Made by a program: the position numbers and the translations under genes. Positions 6,361 through 7,226 of a stretch of 7,226 nucleotides of DNA are shown in pieces. The notes under the pieces are model-generated. The model searched no databases and had not been told where the DNA came from. It saw only the letters and a list, made by a program, of their open reading frames with translations. Each line of letters starts with the position of its first letter. The stretch's first letter is position 1. Location: positions 1 to 7,226 of the forward strand of contig JAUZQA010000213.1 of assembly GCA_030705665.1 (NCBI GenBank), written 5' to 3'. The DNA is from Bacillota bacterium. GTDB taxonomy: Bacteria > Bacillota > Bacilli > Bacillales_B > DSM-18226.

Positions 6361-7226
6361 ATGGAAAATTCCGAGAAAGATTGCTGTATTTGCGGCAGTA
6401 CAGTTACATTATTTCAAGTTAAAGAAAAGTGGATTTGTGAACAGTGTTTAAGCATTGGTGATGGAAACCGAACCTCTCTATGGGCCGCATCGATTGAAAA
6501 TTTAATAAAAGAATACACTGAGGCTTGTTATAGATGCCTCAATTCTGATGAACCAAATAATATCAATGTGGCAAGGATTCTAGGAAGAAAAATTCAATCT
6601 GTTCTTCTCTTTTTAGGTTTACCTAAAAAACACACACTCTTACTTCCTATTAAAAAAGTTCATTTTATTCTTAATACCATTAAAGAAACAGATGTGCTTC
6701 TAGATGAAATTGCCGAACAAAATGAAGAAAACAAAGTAAATGCAGAGATGGTACAAATTTTTACAAAAAAACAAAAAAACGCGAACGAACTCTTAACTAA
6801 GAATCTTCCAAAACTAATAAATGATTCTTACGTTACAAACCTTAAGAATTTTGTAAATGAAAAACTAAACTCTTATAACCTGCCATACATACAAGAAAAA
6901 GCATTACGAAAATATGAAGAGCGTTTTAACGAACTTATCAATGAATTCAATCAATCCGTTGAAATTAAAGGAAAAACATCACAATCAGCAGTTAAAATTC
7001 TCTATAAAATTCGAAAAAAAGCAAAATCATTAAGTTACATTTATGGTTTTTTAAATGACATGCTTGGTGAGCAATATATGGAAAAGGAAATGTATTATAA
7101 AGATATCCAGCACCAAATTGCCAAAGTCAATGACATGAAGGATTATATAGATCAATTAAAAATATACGAGAAAAAGATTCATGCCCCTAAAAAAGAGAAA
7201 ACTGCCATCAAGAATAAGCTAAAAGA
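6361..7226 (+). CDS. zinc-ribbon protein with a divergent CHAD-like (polyphosphate-binding-type) helical domain, 3' end cut off
   Basis: The frame is open from ATG 6361 to the window end (288 codons, no stop), behind an ideal ribosome binding site. Residues 8-29 hold C8-x2-C11 and C26-x2-C29, a zinc ribbon; C9 and a further C56-x2-C59 add thiols. The rest is mostly charged, lysine-rich helix. Two parts mirror the two halves of a CHAD domain. The first half is ARILGRKIQSVLLFLG (71-86) followed by IKETDVLLDEI (107-117). The second is LYKIRKKAKSLSYIYGFL (214-231) followed by YYKDIQHQIAKVNDMKDYI (245-263). CHAD domains bind polyphosphate and often sit beside ppk or ppx genes, and this gene is directly downstream of a ppk1. 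The histidines usual at the start of each CHAD half are absent (asparagine or valine near 68-70, tyrosine 215). The family call is from pattern only; a generic coiled-coil zinc-ribbon protein is the alternative. Role inferred: polyphosphate-granule association. Confidence 0.72.
   Translation, partial: MENSEKDCCICGSTVTLFQVKEKWICEQCLSIGDGNRTSLWAASIENLIKEYTEACYRCLNSDEPNNINVARILGRKIQSVLLFLGLPKKHTLLLPIKKVHFILNTIKETDVLLDEIAEQNEENKVNAEMVQIFTKKQKNANELLTKNLPKLINDSYVTNLKNFVNEKLNSYNLPYIQEKALRKYEERFNELINEFNQSVEIKGKTSQSAVKILYKIRKKAKSLSYIYGFLNDMLGEQYMEKEMYYKDIQHQIAKVNDMKDYIDQLKIYEKKIHAPKKEKTAIKNKLK

Noticed and set aside
6194..6451. 85-codon open frame spanning the gap after ppk1 copy B
   Set aside because: It is a low-complexity Phe/Tyr-rich translation of AT-rich intergenic DNA and overlaps the zinc-ribbon gene in the wrong frame, while the strong GGAGGG site serves ATG 6361.

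Overview
The window looks like chromosomal DNA of a low-GC, endospore-former-type Firmicute (Bacillus and relatives). The basis is the AT-rich composition, strong GGAGG-type ribosome binding sites, GTG starts, sigma-A style promoters and a PhoP box of the Bacillus type. This assignment is inferred from style and gene families, not from a marker gene. It carries five genes, two of them cut by the window edges.

Left part (1-1660), + strand: the 3' end of a LysR-family regulator with a CysL-like effector domain is followed by a complete DUF318/ArsP-type (COG0701) permease. The permease's only three cysteines sit together in an MCTCCAAP motif. A weak hairpin plus T-run ends the regulator gene. 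A strong bidirectional terminator separates the permease from the convergent gene that follows.

Central part (1673-6200): two full-length polyphosphate kinase 1 genes lie back to back and are transcribed divergently from a roughly 300-bp shared control region. Both keep the expected PPK1 residues (ATP-site Asn, two metal/phosphate Arg, the phosphorylated His and the second catalytic His). Their control differs. The left copy (minus strand) has four TTWACM-type hexamers at an exact 11-bp period just upstream of its -10, a textbook PhoP box that predicts induction by phosphate starvation. The right copy has a near-consensus extended -10 sigma-A promoter and no PhoP array that I can see. A perfect 15-bp palindrome lies between the two.

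Right part (6361-7226), + strand: a long open frame with an excellent ribosome binding site runs off the window end. It encodes an N-terminal zinc ribbon followed by a helical region whose two halves have the layout of a CHAD domain, a polyphosphate-binding fold, but without the histidines that name the family. Together the right two-thirds reads as a polyphosphate island: a starvation-inducible synthase, a constitutive-looking synthase and a candidate polyphosphate-associated protein. No exopolyphosphatase is visible, and the LysR/permease pair has no evident link to polyphosphate.
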